Shown: piece after piece, positions 7,915 to 17,377 of the stretch
Layout: each line of letters opens with the position of its first letter
How positions within the stretch are numbered: position 1 is the first letter of the stretch
Assembly: GCA_050954785.1 (NCBI GenBank)
Contig: JBPBQO010000036.1
Location: 1-64,000 of the forward strand
Reading direction: 5' to 3'
DNA: 64,000 bases
Source of the DNA: Lichenicola sp050954785
GTDB lineage: Bacteria > Pseudomonadota > Alphaproteobacteria > Acetobacterales > Acetobacteraceae
Program-made: the position numbers and the translations under genes
The notes under the pieces: generated by a model
What the model was told of the DNA's origin: nothing
Databases searched by the model: none
The model's input: only the letters and a program-made list of their open reading frames with translations

Positions 7915-9576
7915 TCAGACCCTTTCATCCAGTATCGCCACGACGGCGGAGGCGGTCGCTTGCCAGGCGACCGGCTGGAAACTGCGCCTGATCTCGTCCT
8001 GCCAGTCGGACAGTCCAGCCTTGTCCTCGATCGTCGCGCGGATCACCCGGCATGCATCGTTCAGGTCGGTCGGGTCGAAATAGCGGGCCAGCGTTCCACC
8101 GGCTTCCGGCAGCGAAGTCGCGTTCGAACTGATGCATGGCTTGCCCATCGCCAGGCTCTCGCTGACCGGCAATCCCCAACCCTCGTAGAAGGACGGGAAC
8201 ACGGTGAACAGGCATCCGGCATAGACCGCCTTCAACTCATGATCGTCGAGACCTTCGATCACGTGCAGCCGTCCGTTCAGGCTGCTGCTGTTCTCGATCT
8301 GGTTCATCAGGTCCGACACCATCCAGCCGACCTTGCCGGCGAAGACAAGGTCCGGAAGCTGGCCGGGAGCCATTTCCTCCGTTAGCCGGCGCCAGGCCCG
8401 GAACAGCAGCATGTGGTTCTTGCGTGCCTCGATCGTCGACACGAACAGGACGTATGGGCGTCCTTCGAGCACGGTCAGGAGCGATGACGGTATCGACGCC
8501 GCCGTTCCCGGGACCGATGCCCGGTCGGCAACGGTGTTTCCGAACCCGGTACCCAGCGTCAATGCCCGCACCGGGTTACGCAGAATAATACCGTCGCGCC
8601 CGCACCACTTTGTAACGTCGGTGGCGGTAGCGCGCGAGATGGCGAAAACCACGTCCGCCAGTGGCAGGACGGTCGTATACCAGTTGCGATAGACCCGCGT
8701 GGTGCCGCGATCGGCCCATTCGGGACGCTGCACCGGGATCACGTCGTACAACAGCACCGCGATGCGCATACCGAGCCTGCCGCTGGCATGGCCTACGAGC
8801 TCGGCATATTCCAGCTCGAACCATGGCGACCCGAGCACGGCCAGGATGTCGCCGCGCCGGACGATGTCGGCGAGCCGGCGCATCGGTTTCTGCTCGGCCG
8901 GCCGGTCAGGCGGCACGTGTCCCGGCCGGGACCGAACCGTCTGCATCAGCGCCGCCGGCATTGCCGGCCGTGGCAGGATCGCCTTCATCCGGATCAGCCG
9001 GCGCGTACCGCCGTCGGCGCCGCGTCGGATCAGTGCGGCAACGGTCAGTCCGGTGGCACTCGACAGGGCCACCCCTGCCTGCCCCTGCATGACGGTAAAC
9101 AGGATCGCCGGACGGACAAGCCGCTCGGGGAACAGCCTCAACACGCGCCTGAGTAGCGTGACCGGACGTCTCCGGTGCGAGCTTCCAGCCGGCTGCGACA
9201 AGCCGGCGTCCGGAACCGCTGCCGGCACCGGTGCCAGAGCGGCCTCCGCGATCCCTTCCGGCACGTATTTCCGCACATTTTCCGGTCTCAGCCGCGCAGG
9301 CTCGGACGGTCCCGAGCGTTCGGTGATGCGACGGAACTGCGCCTCCAGTTCGATCCAATCCGCTTCGATGAAGCCGCGTTCAGTCGTCGAGTGGCGCAGG
9401 AAGCCGACTCGCTTAGCGATCGCGGGGTCTGCCATCGCCGCTTGGTAGATCTCGAAACAAACACGCTGGATGCCGGTCGGGCGGGCATTGCGAAGCGAGA
9501 AGTGGAACAAATCCTCGACGTCGAACCAGATTCTCGGCAGGTCGCCGGCAGGGGGTATCATCGCCTTCCTAACCAT
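7915..9576 (-). CDS. Glycosyltransferase family 4 (paralogue of the next gene)
   Basis: A 553-aa predicted retaining glycosyltransferase for a surface polysaccharide. The C-terminal GT4 domain is clear: the linker strand YVLFVSTIEARKNH, then EGLDDHELKAVYAGC, and the nucleotide-sugar motif EGWGLPVSE (EX7E). The N-terminus carries WFDVEDLFHF followed by ARPTGIQR, shared with the upstream paralogue. A proline- and arginine-rich stretch of about 120 residues (roughly 120-240) separates the N-terminal motif from the catalytic part. Its start overlaps the end of the upstream GT4 gene by 8 bases, implying one operon. Donor and acceptor sugars are unknown. No signal peptide was seen. Confidence 0.85.
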   Translation of the reverse strand: MVRKAMIPPAGDLPRIWFDVEDLFHFSLRNARPTGIQRVCFEIYQAAMADPAIAKRVGFLRHSTTERGFIEADWIELEAQFRRITERSGPSEPARLRPENVRKYVPEGIAEAALAPVPAAVPDAGLSQPAGSSHRRRPVTLLRRVLRLFPERLVRPAILFTVMQGQAGVALSSATGLTVAALIRRGADGGTRRLIRMKAILPRPAMPAALMQTVRSRPGHVPPDRPAEQKPMRRLADIVRRGDILAVLGSPWFELEYAELVGHASGRLGMRIAVLLYDVIPVQRPEWADRGTTRVYRNWYTTVLPLADVVFAISRATATDVTKWCGRDGIILRNPVRALTLGTGFGNTVADRASVPGTAASIPSSLLTVLEGRPYVLFVSTIEARKNHMLLFRAWRRLTEEMAPGQLPDLVFAGKVGWMVSDLMNQIENSSSLNGRLHVIEGLDDHELKAVYAGCLFTVFPSFYEGWGLPVSESLAMGKPCISSNATSLPEAGGTLARYFDPTDLNDACRVIRATIEDKAGLSDWQDEIRRSFQPVAWQATASAVVAILDERV

Positions 9577-11083
9577 GTGTCACCAGTGTCGGCGCAACAA
9601 TCCCGGCATGGGACGGAGAGACATCCCAAAGTCCGTCATGCGCATCGAGACCGTCCAGGAGAACATCGGCCGACCTTGTCCAGGACACCGGCTGGAATGA
9701 ACGACGAACCTCCTGTTCCCAGCGCGCCAGCCCATCGCGGTCTCGCACGGTATCGCCAATCACCCGATATGCGTCGTTGAAGTCGTATGGATCGAACAGC
9801 CGAGCCAGGTTGGCGCCTGCTTCCGGCAACGACGTGACGTTGGAAATCACACACGGCTTTCCGACCGCCATGCTTTCGGTTACCGGCAGGCCCCAGCCCT
9901 CGAACAAGGACGGCATCACGGTGAACAGGCATCCCTCATAGAGACGCATCAGCACCGCATCCGACGGATCCTCGATGATCAGGAGCTTGCCGTCGATATA
10001 GTTCGTGTTGGCGATCTGCAGCATCAGGTCGGCAACCAGCCAGCCGATCCGGCCCGCGAACACGAGCGTCGGAACCTGGTTCGGCGGCAGTTCCTGCGCC
10101 AGCTTCCGCCAGACCTGGAACATCAGCGCGTGGTTCTTGCGCGCCTCGATCGTCGAGACGACTAAAACGTAGCTGCCCGGTGCCGGCACCGCATGGGCAG
10201 ATACCCGGCTCACCTCGTCCTGCAACGAGGCAGCCGAGGCCGGGAAGCCGGTGCCGACCGGAATCGTCGTGATCCGACCCACATCGATTCCGCCGCGCTG
10301 CTCGAGGAACAGCATCGCATCGTCGGCGGTGGCCTGGGAAATCGCGAACATCGCATCGACCGACGGCAACACCCCTTCGAACCAGCGCTCGAAGGTATCC
10401 ACCAATGTATGATGGCACCATTCCGGTCGCCGAAGCGGGATCAGGTCGTAGAGCAGCAGCCCGGTTTTCAATCCGATCTCGATCCGCGCCCGTTGCAGCA
10501 ACCGACCATAATCGACCCGATGCCACGAGGCGCCGAGCGACAGCAGCCAGTCGCCTGAACGCGCGACCTCGTGCAGCAACCGACCATCGGCGTCTGGCCG
10601 CGCGACCACAGGCTGTATCGAGAGCGGTAATCCCGGGTCAACCGGCAACTGCGGCTGACGGACGCCCCTGCGATAAATGCTTTGCCGGCCAAGCTCGCAG
10701 AGCGAGCCGATGGCTGCGAGTTGCAGCCGACAGAAACGCGCAAATCGTTCTTGTGCAAGGGCAGGCAGCCGGTCGTGCAACGCGATGGCGAACGCGCGGG
10801 AAAACGGACGACCCGGCGCTGTCGTTGGTTGCAGGTCCGGTTTGACATGAGATGTCGTCAGCCCATGACAAAGTCCGTGCACCTGCTCCCACGCGACCGT
10901 CACGAATTCATCGGTGCGGGGATCGATCCGGACGAAACCAATTCGTCGGCCAGTCGGTACCTGCTGTTCGAGCGCGGCATAAAGTTCGTAGGTCAGGCGC
11001 TGGATACCGCTCAGCCGGGCATTATGGCCGACGTAGTGGAACAGATCCTCGACATCGATCCAGACCGCAGATGCCTGTCCCAT
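9569..11083 (-). CDS. Glycosyltransferase family 4
   Basis: A 504-aa GT4 enzyme closely related to its downstream neighbour. The N-terminus has VWIDVEDLFHY and ARLSGIQR; the C-terminal half has YVLVVSTIEARKNHALMF, FAGRIGWLVADLM, and the EX7E motif in FEGWGLPVTESMAVGKP. The two proteins align over both ends and differ mainly in the middle, as expected from an old tandem duplication. The ATG at 11083 begins MGQASAVWIDVED. A 72-bp gap separates it from the GT2 gene upstream. It probably extends a surface glycan; specificity cannot be read from sequence. Confidence 0.86.
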   Translation of the reverse strand: MGQASAVWIDVEDLFHYVGHNARLSGIQRLTYELYAALEQQVPTGRRIGFVRIDPRTDEFVTVAWEQVHGLCHGLTTSHVKPDLQPTTAPGRPFSRAFAIALHDRLPALAQERFARFCRLQLAAIGSLCELGRQSIYRRGVRQPQLPVDPGLPLSIQPVVARPDADGRLLHEVARSGDWLLSLGASWHRVDYGRLLQRARIEIGLKTGLLLYDLIPLRRPEWCHHTLVDTFERWFEGVLPSVDAMFAISQATADDAMLFLEQRGGIDVGRITTIPVGTGFPASAASLQDEVSRVSAHAVPAPGSYVLVVSTIEARKNHALMFQVWRKLAQELPPNQVPTLVFAGRIGWLVADLMLQIANTNYIDGKLLIIEDPSDAVLMRLYEGCLFTVMPSLFEGWGLPVTESMAVGKPCVISNVTSLPEAGANLARLFDPYDFNDAYRVIGDTVRDRDGLARWEQEVRRSFQPVSWTRSADVLLDGLDAHDGLWDVSPSHAGIVAPTLVTHG

Positions 11084-11155
11084 TCGTGCCTCACACCGTG
11101 GACCGCGCAGAAACCATGCGCCGCCCGGACCGTCAAATCTCGGCGGAACAATCGG

Positions 11156-13126
11156 TCACCGGCCACCGCGATGCAGGATCCGCCAGACATGTCGTGGCGC
11201 CGAAGAGTCCAGAAGCCTGCCGCCGCTGCCGACGGTCAGGTTCGGATTCAGGAACGGGTCCGCCTCCAACGCGTGCCGATGCGTCGACGCGATGTAGGCG
11301 CGGGTCCGCCGCAGTTGCGGCAGGTTTTCCTCCGCGGAGTCGGGTGTACGCGTCGAACCCTCGTCGTGGATCAGCACTGCTCCCCGGGCCAGCACGACAC
11401 GCAGGCCGGCTTCCCGAACCCGGAGACACAGATCGATGTCGTTCCAGGTTACCGGAAGATGCGCGGCGTTCAGGCCGTTCACGCCGTCGAATACCGAACG
11501 CCTGAACGCCATGCACGCTCCGGTCACCGCAGCGAAGTTCTGCCTGTCCGCGCGATGCGAATTGCCGGTGCTCCAGGCATGCGCCGCGACCGGACCCGGG
11601 CCGATCACGATACCGGCGTGCTGCACCTCGCCGGACGAGAACAGCAGCAGCGCCCCGACCACCCCTACCTGCGGCTGCAGGCAGGCGGACACCATGGCGT
11701 CCAGCCAGCCCGGCTCGATGCACTCGACGTCGTTGTTCATCAGGACGACGATGTCGCCCGACGATGCCTGGACGCCATCATTATTCAGCGCCGACCAGTT
11801 GAATGCTCCCGGCCGGCGGAGCAGCAGGCAGCCCTCTTCCGCGACCAGCCGATCCAGCAGGGCGATCGCATCGGGCTCGCTGCTTCCATTATCGACCAGG
11901 ATGATCTGGATCTGCGGGTAGTCCGTGCAGCGCCTGAGCGAACGTACGCAGCACTCGAGCCGAGGCGCCAGATCGCGGGTGGCGATAACGACCGACACCC
12001 CCGGGCGTGGCCTGGCAAACCCGCTCGGCACTGCCGCCGGCGCCCGTATCGATGCCGGTATCGAAGTTTCACCCCGATGGCACAGGATCGCCGGCAGATG
12101 CACCACCTGCCCGTCACGCGCGTCCTGCGTAACGGTCCGGCTTCGCGCCATCGTGCCGCCTGCATGGAACGGGGTGCGCGGCTCCCGATACAGTTGGCCA
12201 GTCCGGTACAGCACCAGCGCGCCCATGACATCGACCTGTTCGGCCGCATTCGGATCCCAGGCCGATTTCAGAATCGGATTCGACCACAGCCCATCAGGCC
12301 GCCGGCAATCCTCGTCGCAGTAGATCGCGATGGCGTCCGGCCGCTGCATGATGGCATGAGCGAACACCGCCAGCGCCATCGACGACAAGGTATCCCCGGG
12401 TCGGAGCCAGCCGATCCAGTTCGCCAGATCCCCGACGGGATGCCCATCGCCACGAACGATCCGTGGATCGGCGGGGATCATCTGTCCGGATACGAGGTCG
12501 CCCGACAGCAGCAGGCGCCAGTGCGGGTAGCTTTGCCCACGCAGGCTGTTGATGGTGCCGACCAGATCGAATGCCGGGTCGCCCGCGTCGAGTTCGAGCA
12601 CCAGGTCGATCCGCGTACCGGACGTGACCAACCGCGGCAGCAATGGCACCAACCCGGCCAGGATCGCGCCTTCGCTCTCCTCGGCCCAGAGCCGGTAGGC
12701 CCAGGCGGGAGTATCGGTTTGATCGTCGGGATCGATTCCATTCGGAAACAGCAGCGGCAGGATCGGCACGTCGCGCGCCCTGTCGGTTTGCAGAAAATCC
12801 GCAATGAACCGATCGAGGCCGGCAGCTTGTCTCCAGGCCCTACGAAAAGACCAGGCGTTTCGAACGTGTGCCAAACCGCGCAAGCCAGGCTGACCATGAT
12901 CCCAGATCGACCTGGCAATTCCGGGCGCGTCCAGACCAGCCCAAAGTTGCTGCGCTTCACCGGAGCCAGTGATTGCGGAAACAAGATCCATGAGCCTGGT
13001 GCCGGAACTCAGCAGATCCGCGTTATGTATCAATCCAGGACCGTCCGGAGGTCGTTGCAGCACAAGACGGTAGAGATGAGACACGGTGCGAAGCGCATCG
13101 ATGTCATCGATCGGCTGGGTCAGCAT
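11156..13126 (-). CDS. DUF4214-like domain plus tandem family 2 glycosyltransferase
   Basis: A 656-aa protein. The N-terminal about 60 residues hold LYRLVLQRPPDGPGL, which matches the DUF4214 pattern LYxxxLxRxPDxxGL. A middle region (about 150-340) resembles a worn GT2 domain, with YCDEDCRRPDG and a WSNPILKSAWDP segment. The C-terminal part is a full GT2 domain: VSVVIATRDLAPRLE, IILVDNGSSEPDA, MNNDVECIEPGWLD (the metal-binding DxE/DxD region) and WNDIDLCLRVREAG (ED-like acceptor motif). The ATG at 13126 has GGAAG 7 bases upstream. An earlier ATG at 13168 lacks a ribosome site. It heads the three-gene glycosyltransferase operon. Confidence 0.82.
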   Translation of the reverse strand: MLTQPIDDIDALRTVSHLYRLVLQRPPDGPGLIHNADLLSSGTRLMDLVSAITGSGEAQQLWAGLDAPGIARSIWDHGQPGLRGLAHVRNAWSFRRAWRQAAGLDRFIADFLQTDRARDVPILPLLFPNGIDPDDQTDTPAWAYRLWAEESEGAILAGLVPLLPRLVTSGTRIDLVLELDAGDPAFDLVGTINSLRGQSYPHWRLLLSGDLVSGQMIPADPRIVRGDGHPVGDLANWIGWLRPGDTLSSMALAVFAHAIMQRPDAIAIYCDEDCRRPDGLWSNPILKSAWDPNAAEQVDVMGALVLYRTGQLYREPRTPFHAGGTMARSRTVTQDARDGQVVHLPAILCHRGETSIPASIRAPAAVPSGFARPRPGVSVVIATRDLAPRLECCVRSLRRCTDYPQIQIILVDNGSSEPDAIALLDRLVAEEGCLLLRRPGAFNWSALNNDGVQASSGDIVVLMNNDVECIEPGWLDAMVSACLQPQVGVVGALLLFSSGEVQHAGIVIGPGPVAAHAWSTGNSHRADRQNFAAVTGACMAFRRSVFDGVNGLNAAHLPVTWNDIDLCLRVREAGLRVVLARGAVLIHDEGSTRTPDSAEENLPQLRRTRAYIASTHRHALEADPFLNPNLTVGSGGRLLDSSAPRHVWRILHRGGR

Positions 13127-13268
13127 GGCACGCTTCCGGATCGCACCTGCCGCCCATAATCCCGACATGAGCGAACTCGAAGTTCATGTTCCGCACGAAA
13201 CGATCGACTATCCCGCATTCCTCATACTAAGGGTGGTATCACGTTTGCGCTACCAACCTATGCGTGTG

Positions 13269-14540
13269 TTAATCCCCGATGATGCTCGTTCCGCCGACGT
13301 AAGGTATCAACGCTGCCGGAACGTCGATCCGGCCGTCGGCGCGCTGGTAGTTTTCCATCACCGCGATCATGACCCGCCCGACAGCGACGCCGGATCCGTT
13401 CAGCGTATGCACGAATTCGGCTGGCCCACTGGCCCCGGGTCGCCAGCGGGCGTTCATCCGCCGCGCCTGGAAATCGCGCGTGTTGGAGCAGGAACTGACC
13501 TCGCGCCACGCCTGCTGCCCCGGTAGCCAGGCTTCGAGATCATAGGTGCGGGCCGCACCGAAGCCGGTGTCACCCGCACAGAGCAACATGCGACGATACG
13601 GAATTTCAAGACGTTCCAGCACCGTCTCGGCGGCACGGGTCATGCGCTCGTGCTCGGCATCGCTCTGTTCCGGGGCTACCACCGAGACCAGTTCGACCTT
13701 CATGAACTGATGCTGGCGCAGCATGCCGCGGGTATCGCGTCCCGCAGCCCCCGCCTCGCTGCGAAAACAGGCGGACAGCGCCGTAACCCGGATCGGCAGG
13801 CTGCCGGCCGGCAGGATCTCGCCGGCAACCAGGCTGGTCAGCGGGACCTCGGCGGTCGGGATCAGCCAGCGTCCGTCGGTGGTACAAAAGGATTGGTCGG
13901 CGAATTTCGGCAGCTTGTCGGTGCCGTACATGGCCGCCTCGTTCACCAGCAACGGCACGGCATGTTCGACGTAGCCATGCTCCAGCGTATGCAGGTCGAG
14001 CATGAACTGGCCGAGAGCCCGCTCCAGCCTTGCCAGCGCGCCGCGCAGCACCACGAATCGACTGCCGGACAGCTTGGATGCAGCGGCGAAATCCATCAGT
14101 CCGAGCGCCTCACCGAGCTCGTAATGCTGCTTCGGCGTGAACTCGAAGTTCCGGCGGCTGCCGCGCTCGTGCACAACGACGTTGTCGGCTTCGTCATGTC
14201 CGTCCGGCACCTCCGCATCGAGCCGGTTCGGCAGCTCCGCAAGTGCTGTCTGGACCGCCGTATCCTCAGCCGCCGCGACCTGCTGCAGGCGCTCCATCTC
14301 GCCCTTAAGCGACACGGACTCAGCGTCCAGGGCGGTCGAATCAGTGCCGTTGCGTCTGGCCTGCCCCGCCTCCTTGGACAGGGCGTTCCGGCGAGACTGC
14401 AGCTCCTGCAACTGCGTCAGCGCCCGCCGCCTGACTTCGTCGCGAGCCAGCATCGCGTCCGCGACCGGCGCAACGCCTCGCCGGGCCAGGGCCGCATCGA
14501 ACGCGGCTGGGTCCGCCCGCAAGGCGCGCAGGTCGTGCAT
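13269..14540 (-). CDS. serS: Seryl-tRNA synthetase
   Basis: Charges tRNA-Ser (and tRNA-Sec where present). The 423-aa length is normal. The N-terminal about 100 residues form the tRNA-binding antiparallel coiled coil. The class II catalytic core shows TAEVPLTSL, motif 2 (FRSEAGAAGRDTRGMLRQHQ) and motif 3 (NGSGVAVGRVMIAVMENYQ). Its start overlaps the tatC stop by one base as TGATG. This is the last gene of the argS-to-serS operon. In related genomes surE often follows; here the next genes are glycosyltransferases. Confidence 0.97.
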   Translation of the reverse strand: MHDLRALRADPAAFDAALARRGVAPVADAMLARDEVRRRALTQLQELQSRRNALSKEAGQARRNGTDSTALDAESVSLKGEMERLQQVAAAEDTAVQTALAELPNRLDAEVPDGHDEADNVVVHERGSRRNFEFTPKQHYELGEALGLMDFAAASKLSGSRFVVLRGALARLERALGQFMLDLHTLEHGYVEHAVPLLVNEAAMYGTDKLPKFADQSFCTTDGRWLIPTAEVPLTSLVAGEILPAGSLPIRVTALSACFRSEAGAAGRDTRGMLRQHQFMKVELVSVVAPEQSDAEHERMTRAAETVLERLEIPYRRMLLCAGDTGFGAARTYDLEAWLPGQQAWREVSSCSNTRDFQARRMNARWRPGASGPAEFVHTLNGSGVAVGRVMIAVMENYQRADGRIDVPAALIPYVGGTSIIGD

Positions 14541-15319
14541 CAGGTTTCCTCGTCGACGGTCGGCCTGGGTTCGACCAGACGCGCGGTGATGATCGAAATC
14601 TCGTAGAGCGCGATCAGGGGTATGGCGAGGCCGGTCTGGGTGATCACGTCCGGCGGCGTCAGGATCGCCGCCGCCACGAAGGCCCCGACATAGGCATAGC
14701 GCCTGACCTTCTTCAGCCCGGCCGAGGTTACCAGCCCGACCTTGGCGCAGAGTGTCAGGACCACCGGCAGCTCGAACGCAATGCCGAACGCCATGATCAG
14801 CTTCATCACCAGTGCCAGGTATTCGCTGACCTTGGCCTGAAGCTGGATCTGCAATTGCTGGTCGTTTCCGGAGCTCGTCTGAAAACTCAGGAAAAAGCTC
14901 CATGCGAATGGAAATACGAAATAATATGCCAGCGCAGCCCCGGCGAAGAACAGGATCGGCGTGGCGATCAGGAACGGCAGGAAGGCCCGCTTCTCGCTCC
15001 GGTAGAGCCCGGGTGCCACGAACATATAGGCCTGGGTCGCAACCACCGGAAACGATAGGAAAGATGCCCCGAAGAACGCCACCTTGATATAGGTGAAGAA
15101 CGCCTCGTAGAGCGCTGTATATATGAGATGTGGTTGCTCACCCTTCTGACGCATGATGTGCGCCAGCGGCTGTGCCAGGAACAGATAGATGCGCTGCGAG
15201 AAGTGGTAGCAAAGCAGGAAGGCCAGTGCGAAGGCGACCGCAGACCAGAGCAGTCGCTTGCGCAGCTCGACCAGATGCTCGAGCAACGGCATCGCCTGAT
15301 CCTTGATGGGATCATCCAT
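14540..15319 (-). CDS. tatC: Twin-arginine translocase subunit TatC
   Basis: The multi-spanning core receptor of the Tat pathway, which exports folded proteins with RR signal peptides. The 259-aa protein shows the conserved N-terminal LLEHLVELRKRLL (signal-peptide binding surface), the periplasmic P/E loops (FVAPGLYRSEKRAF) and six predicted membrane segments, the last ending near IALYEISIITARL. Start and stop overlap tatB and serS by one base each (TGATG), giving tight translational coupling. Confidence 0.97.
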   Translation of the reverse strand: MDDPIKDQAMPLLEHLVELRKRLLWSAVAFALAFLLCYHFSQRIYLFLAQPLAHIMRQKGEQPHLIYTALYEAFFTYIKVAFFGASFLSFPVVATQAYMFVAPGLYRSEKRAFLPFLIATPILFFAGAALAYYFVFPFAWSFFLSFQTSSGNDQQLQIQLQAKVSEYLALVMKLIMAFGIAFELPVVLTLCAKVGLVTSAGLKKVRRYAYVGAFVAAAILTPPDVITQTGLAIPLIALYEISIITARLVEPRPTVDEET

Positions 15320-15960
15320 CAGAGAGGCGCTCCAGTCCTGGTATTCCGGTCGATCCGGACTGCCTGCGAATGCACTGCACGAGGCGGCAGGAAGCTCGGC
15401 GGATGCGGCTGCGCCCGTTCGGCCCGCAGCCGTCGCGCGATGGGCGGCGGCACGATCGAGGGTGCCGGATCGGCGGCGATCAGGGTTTCATCCTCCGGCC
15501 CGCTGTTGGTATCGACGGCTGCCCACGAGCGGTCGCCGACATACACATCGTGCATCGGTCGGGCCTGGACGCTCTCCCGTGACAACAGACCGGTCGACGC
15601 ATCGGCGGTTCCCCCGGCGGGCAGCGATTCGGTCGGTGGGGCGAAGCGCGGACCGGCGGGCGTGTCGGCCAGCGGCCGTTGCTCGAACGTGCGCTTGATC
15701 GACCCGTCCGAGTCCAGCGCCTTCATGATCTGGCCGCGCACGTTGAACGATTTGAGCTGACGCAACTGGTCGCGCGCTTCGCCGAAATCGGCTTCGCGCA
15801 CCATGTCGTCGACATGCGTCTGAAACTCGCCGGCCAGCTTGCGGCCCTTCTTGAGCAGGTTGGTGACGGTCCGGATCGCCACCGGCATGTCCTTGGGCCC
15901 GATGAACAGCAGCCCGACGACGCCGATCAATGCGAGCTCGGACCATGCAAAATCGAACAT
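15319..15960 (-). CDS. tatB: Twin-arginine translocase subunit TatB
   Basis: A 213-aa single-span partner of TatC. The N-terminal membrane helix has the TatB pattern SELALIGVVGLLFIGPKDMP, with the conserved Glu at residue 8, then an amphipathic helix (AIRTVTNLLKKGRKLAGEF). The C-terminal tail is long and proline-rich, typical of alphaproteobacteria. A GGAA ribosome site lies 5 bases before the ATG at 15960. No tatA lies between this gene and scpB: the gap is only 50 bases. Confidence 0.93.
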   Translation of the reverse strand: MFDFAWSELALIGVVGLLFIGPKDMPVAIRTVTNLLKKGRKLAGEFQTHVDDMVREADFGEARDQLRQLKSFNVRGQIMKALDSDGSIKRTFEQRPLADTPAGPRFAPPTESLPAGGTADASTGLLSRESVQARPMHDVYVGDRSWAAVDTNSGPEDETLIAADPAPSIVPPPIARRLRAERAQPHPPSFLPPRAVHSQAVRIDRNTRTGAPL

Positions 15961-16010
15961 CTATTCCACGACGTCAGTGAGTGTTCACTCCCTAACACGG
16001 CCCTGTCCGG

Positions 16011-16607
16011 TCAGCTATCCGGCGAGGTCTCGGGCGCGTCGAGCACCGGCAGCTCGGTCAGCAGTTCCTCACGTCGCGGCAGGTCGCCGATCGCCTTCAG
16101 GCCGAAGCGGCTGAGAAATTCTATCGACGTACCCCACAGCGACGGCCTGCCGGGAACCTCCTTGCGTCCGACCGGGACGATCAGCGATGCCTCCATCAGC
16201 AGGTCGAACGTCTGCTGGCTGAGCGAAACCCCGCGGATCGTCTCGATCTCGGCGCGTGTGCAGGGCTGGTGGTAGGCCACGATCGCCAGCGTCTCCATCG
16301 CCGATCGCGGCAACCGGCGCGGGCGCTCGATGACCTTGGTCAAGCGCGACGCCAGATCCGGTGCGGTCCGGAACTGCCAGCCACCCGCCACAGGCACCAA
16401 CGTCACGCCACGCCCCTCGCAACTCGACCGCACCTGCTCGATCACCTGGGGTAGCGCTTCGGTCCCGGCTAACGCGCCTTGTGTCACCAGCAGTTCGGCA
16501 AGCGCCTTCTCGCTGACCGGCGCGGCGGACGCGAAAACGAACGCTTCCACCAGGCGGCAGGCCAGGGAAAAACCTTCATCCGGCGCATCGATGTTTTCCG
16601 CTATCAC
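16011..16607 (-). CDS. scpB: Segregation and condensation protein B
   Basis: Winged-helix kleisin-binding subunit of the Smc-ScpA-ScpB condensin, which organises and segregates the chromosome. The 198-aa protein carries the family core RSAMETLAIVAYHQPCTRAEI and VPGRPSLWGTSIEFL. The start is taken as the GTG at 16607, which overlaps the scpA stop as GTGA; a longer frame reading back inside scpA has no ATG near the family start. It is in the usual place after scpA. Confidence 0.94.
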   Translation of the reverse strand: MIAENIDAPDEGFSLACRLVEAFVFASAAPVSEKALAELLVTQGALAGTEALPQVIEQVRSSCEGRGVTLVPVAGGWQFRTAPDLASRLTKVIERPRRLPRSAMETLAIVAYHQPCTRAEIETIRGVSLSQQTFDLLMEASLIVPVGRKEVPGRPSLWGTSIEFLSRFGLKAIGDLPRREELLTELPVLDAPETSPDS

Positions 16608-17377
16608 GCCGCAGCCTCGACACGGCGGAACAGCACCGCACCGAACTGCTCGTCCTGACGAAGCTCCAGCTCGCCATTGCGGGCCAGCTCCAGGCCGGCC
16701 AGCAGGGTACCGGCTTTCGCCGCGCGGAGCTGCTTCGGACCCTGTCCGATTCCGACCTCGGGCAAAAACCGCTCCAGCGCGATCCATCCGGTCGCGTAAC
16801 CGCCGAGCAGCCTCTGGAGCCGTGCCAACGCATCCTGCACGGTCCAGAAGCTGGTCGGCTTCGGACGATATACGTGCCGCCGGGCGGTGCGCCTGCATGC
16901 GGCAAGATAGGCGCCGAGCAACTGGCCGAGATCCAGCGAAAGGCCGCTCCGGTCGATCTCGAGCAGGTTTTCGAAAGCCCCGCGACGGAACACGTCGCGG
17001 CCGAGCTGCGGTCGCGCCTGCAGCCATGCCACCGCCTCGCCGATTCGTGCCAGCTCGAGCAGCCGGGCCTGCAGTACCGAGGCTGCCTCCTCGGCCTCCT
17101 CGATTGCCGCCTGATCCTCCGGCAGCAACAGACGCGACTTCAGCCAGGTGAGCCAGGCGGCCATGACCAGCCAGTCGGCGGCAAGCTCGAGCCGGACCAG
17201 CCGCATTTCGTCCACCACCGCCAGATACTGCTCGACCAGTTGCAGGATCGAGATGCCGGCGAGGTCGACCTTCTGCGCGCGCGCCAGCTCCAGCAGCAGG
17301 TCGAGCGGGCCTTCGAATCCGTCAAGTTGCAACAACGGAGCCTGGCTGGACGCAGCGGACGATGACCTCTCCGTCAT
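16604..17377 (-). CDS. scpA: Segregation and condensation protein A (kleisin)
   Basis: The kleisin bridge of the Smc complex, 257 aa. The N-terminal domain has the diagnostic GFEGPLDLLLELARAQKVDL, then ADWLVMAAWLTWLKSRLLLP. The C-terminal winged helix ends GELELRQDEQFGAVLFRR. Both ends overlap neighbours by 4 bases: ATGA with nagZ and GTGA with scpB. Confidence 0.95.
   Translation of the reverse strand: MTERSSSAASSQAPLLQLDGFEGPLDLLLELARAQKVDLAGISILQLVEQYLAVVDEMRLVRLELAADWLVMAAWLTWLKSRLLLPEDQAAIEEAEEAASVLQARLLELARIGEAVAWLQARPQLGRDVFRRGAFENLLEIDRSGLSLDLGQLLGAYLAACRRTARRHVYRPKPTSFWTVQDALARLQRLLGGYATGWIALERFLPEVGIGQGPKQLRAAKAGTLLAGLELARNGELELRQDEQFGAVLFRRVEAAA

Noticed and set aside
10682..13159. 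An 825-codon plus-strand open frame opposite the GT4 and GT2 genes
   Set aside because: The minus-strand frames carry clear glycosyltransferase motifs; this one shows only shadow composition.
13086..13526. Plus-strand open frame around the serS-GT2 junction
   Set aside because: Overlaps the ends of both serS and the GT2 gene in antisense; not protein-like beyond the first 40 codons.
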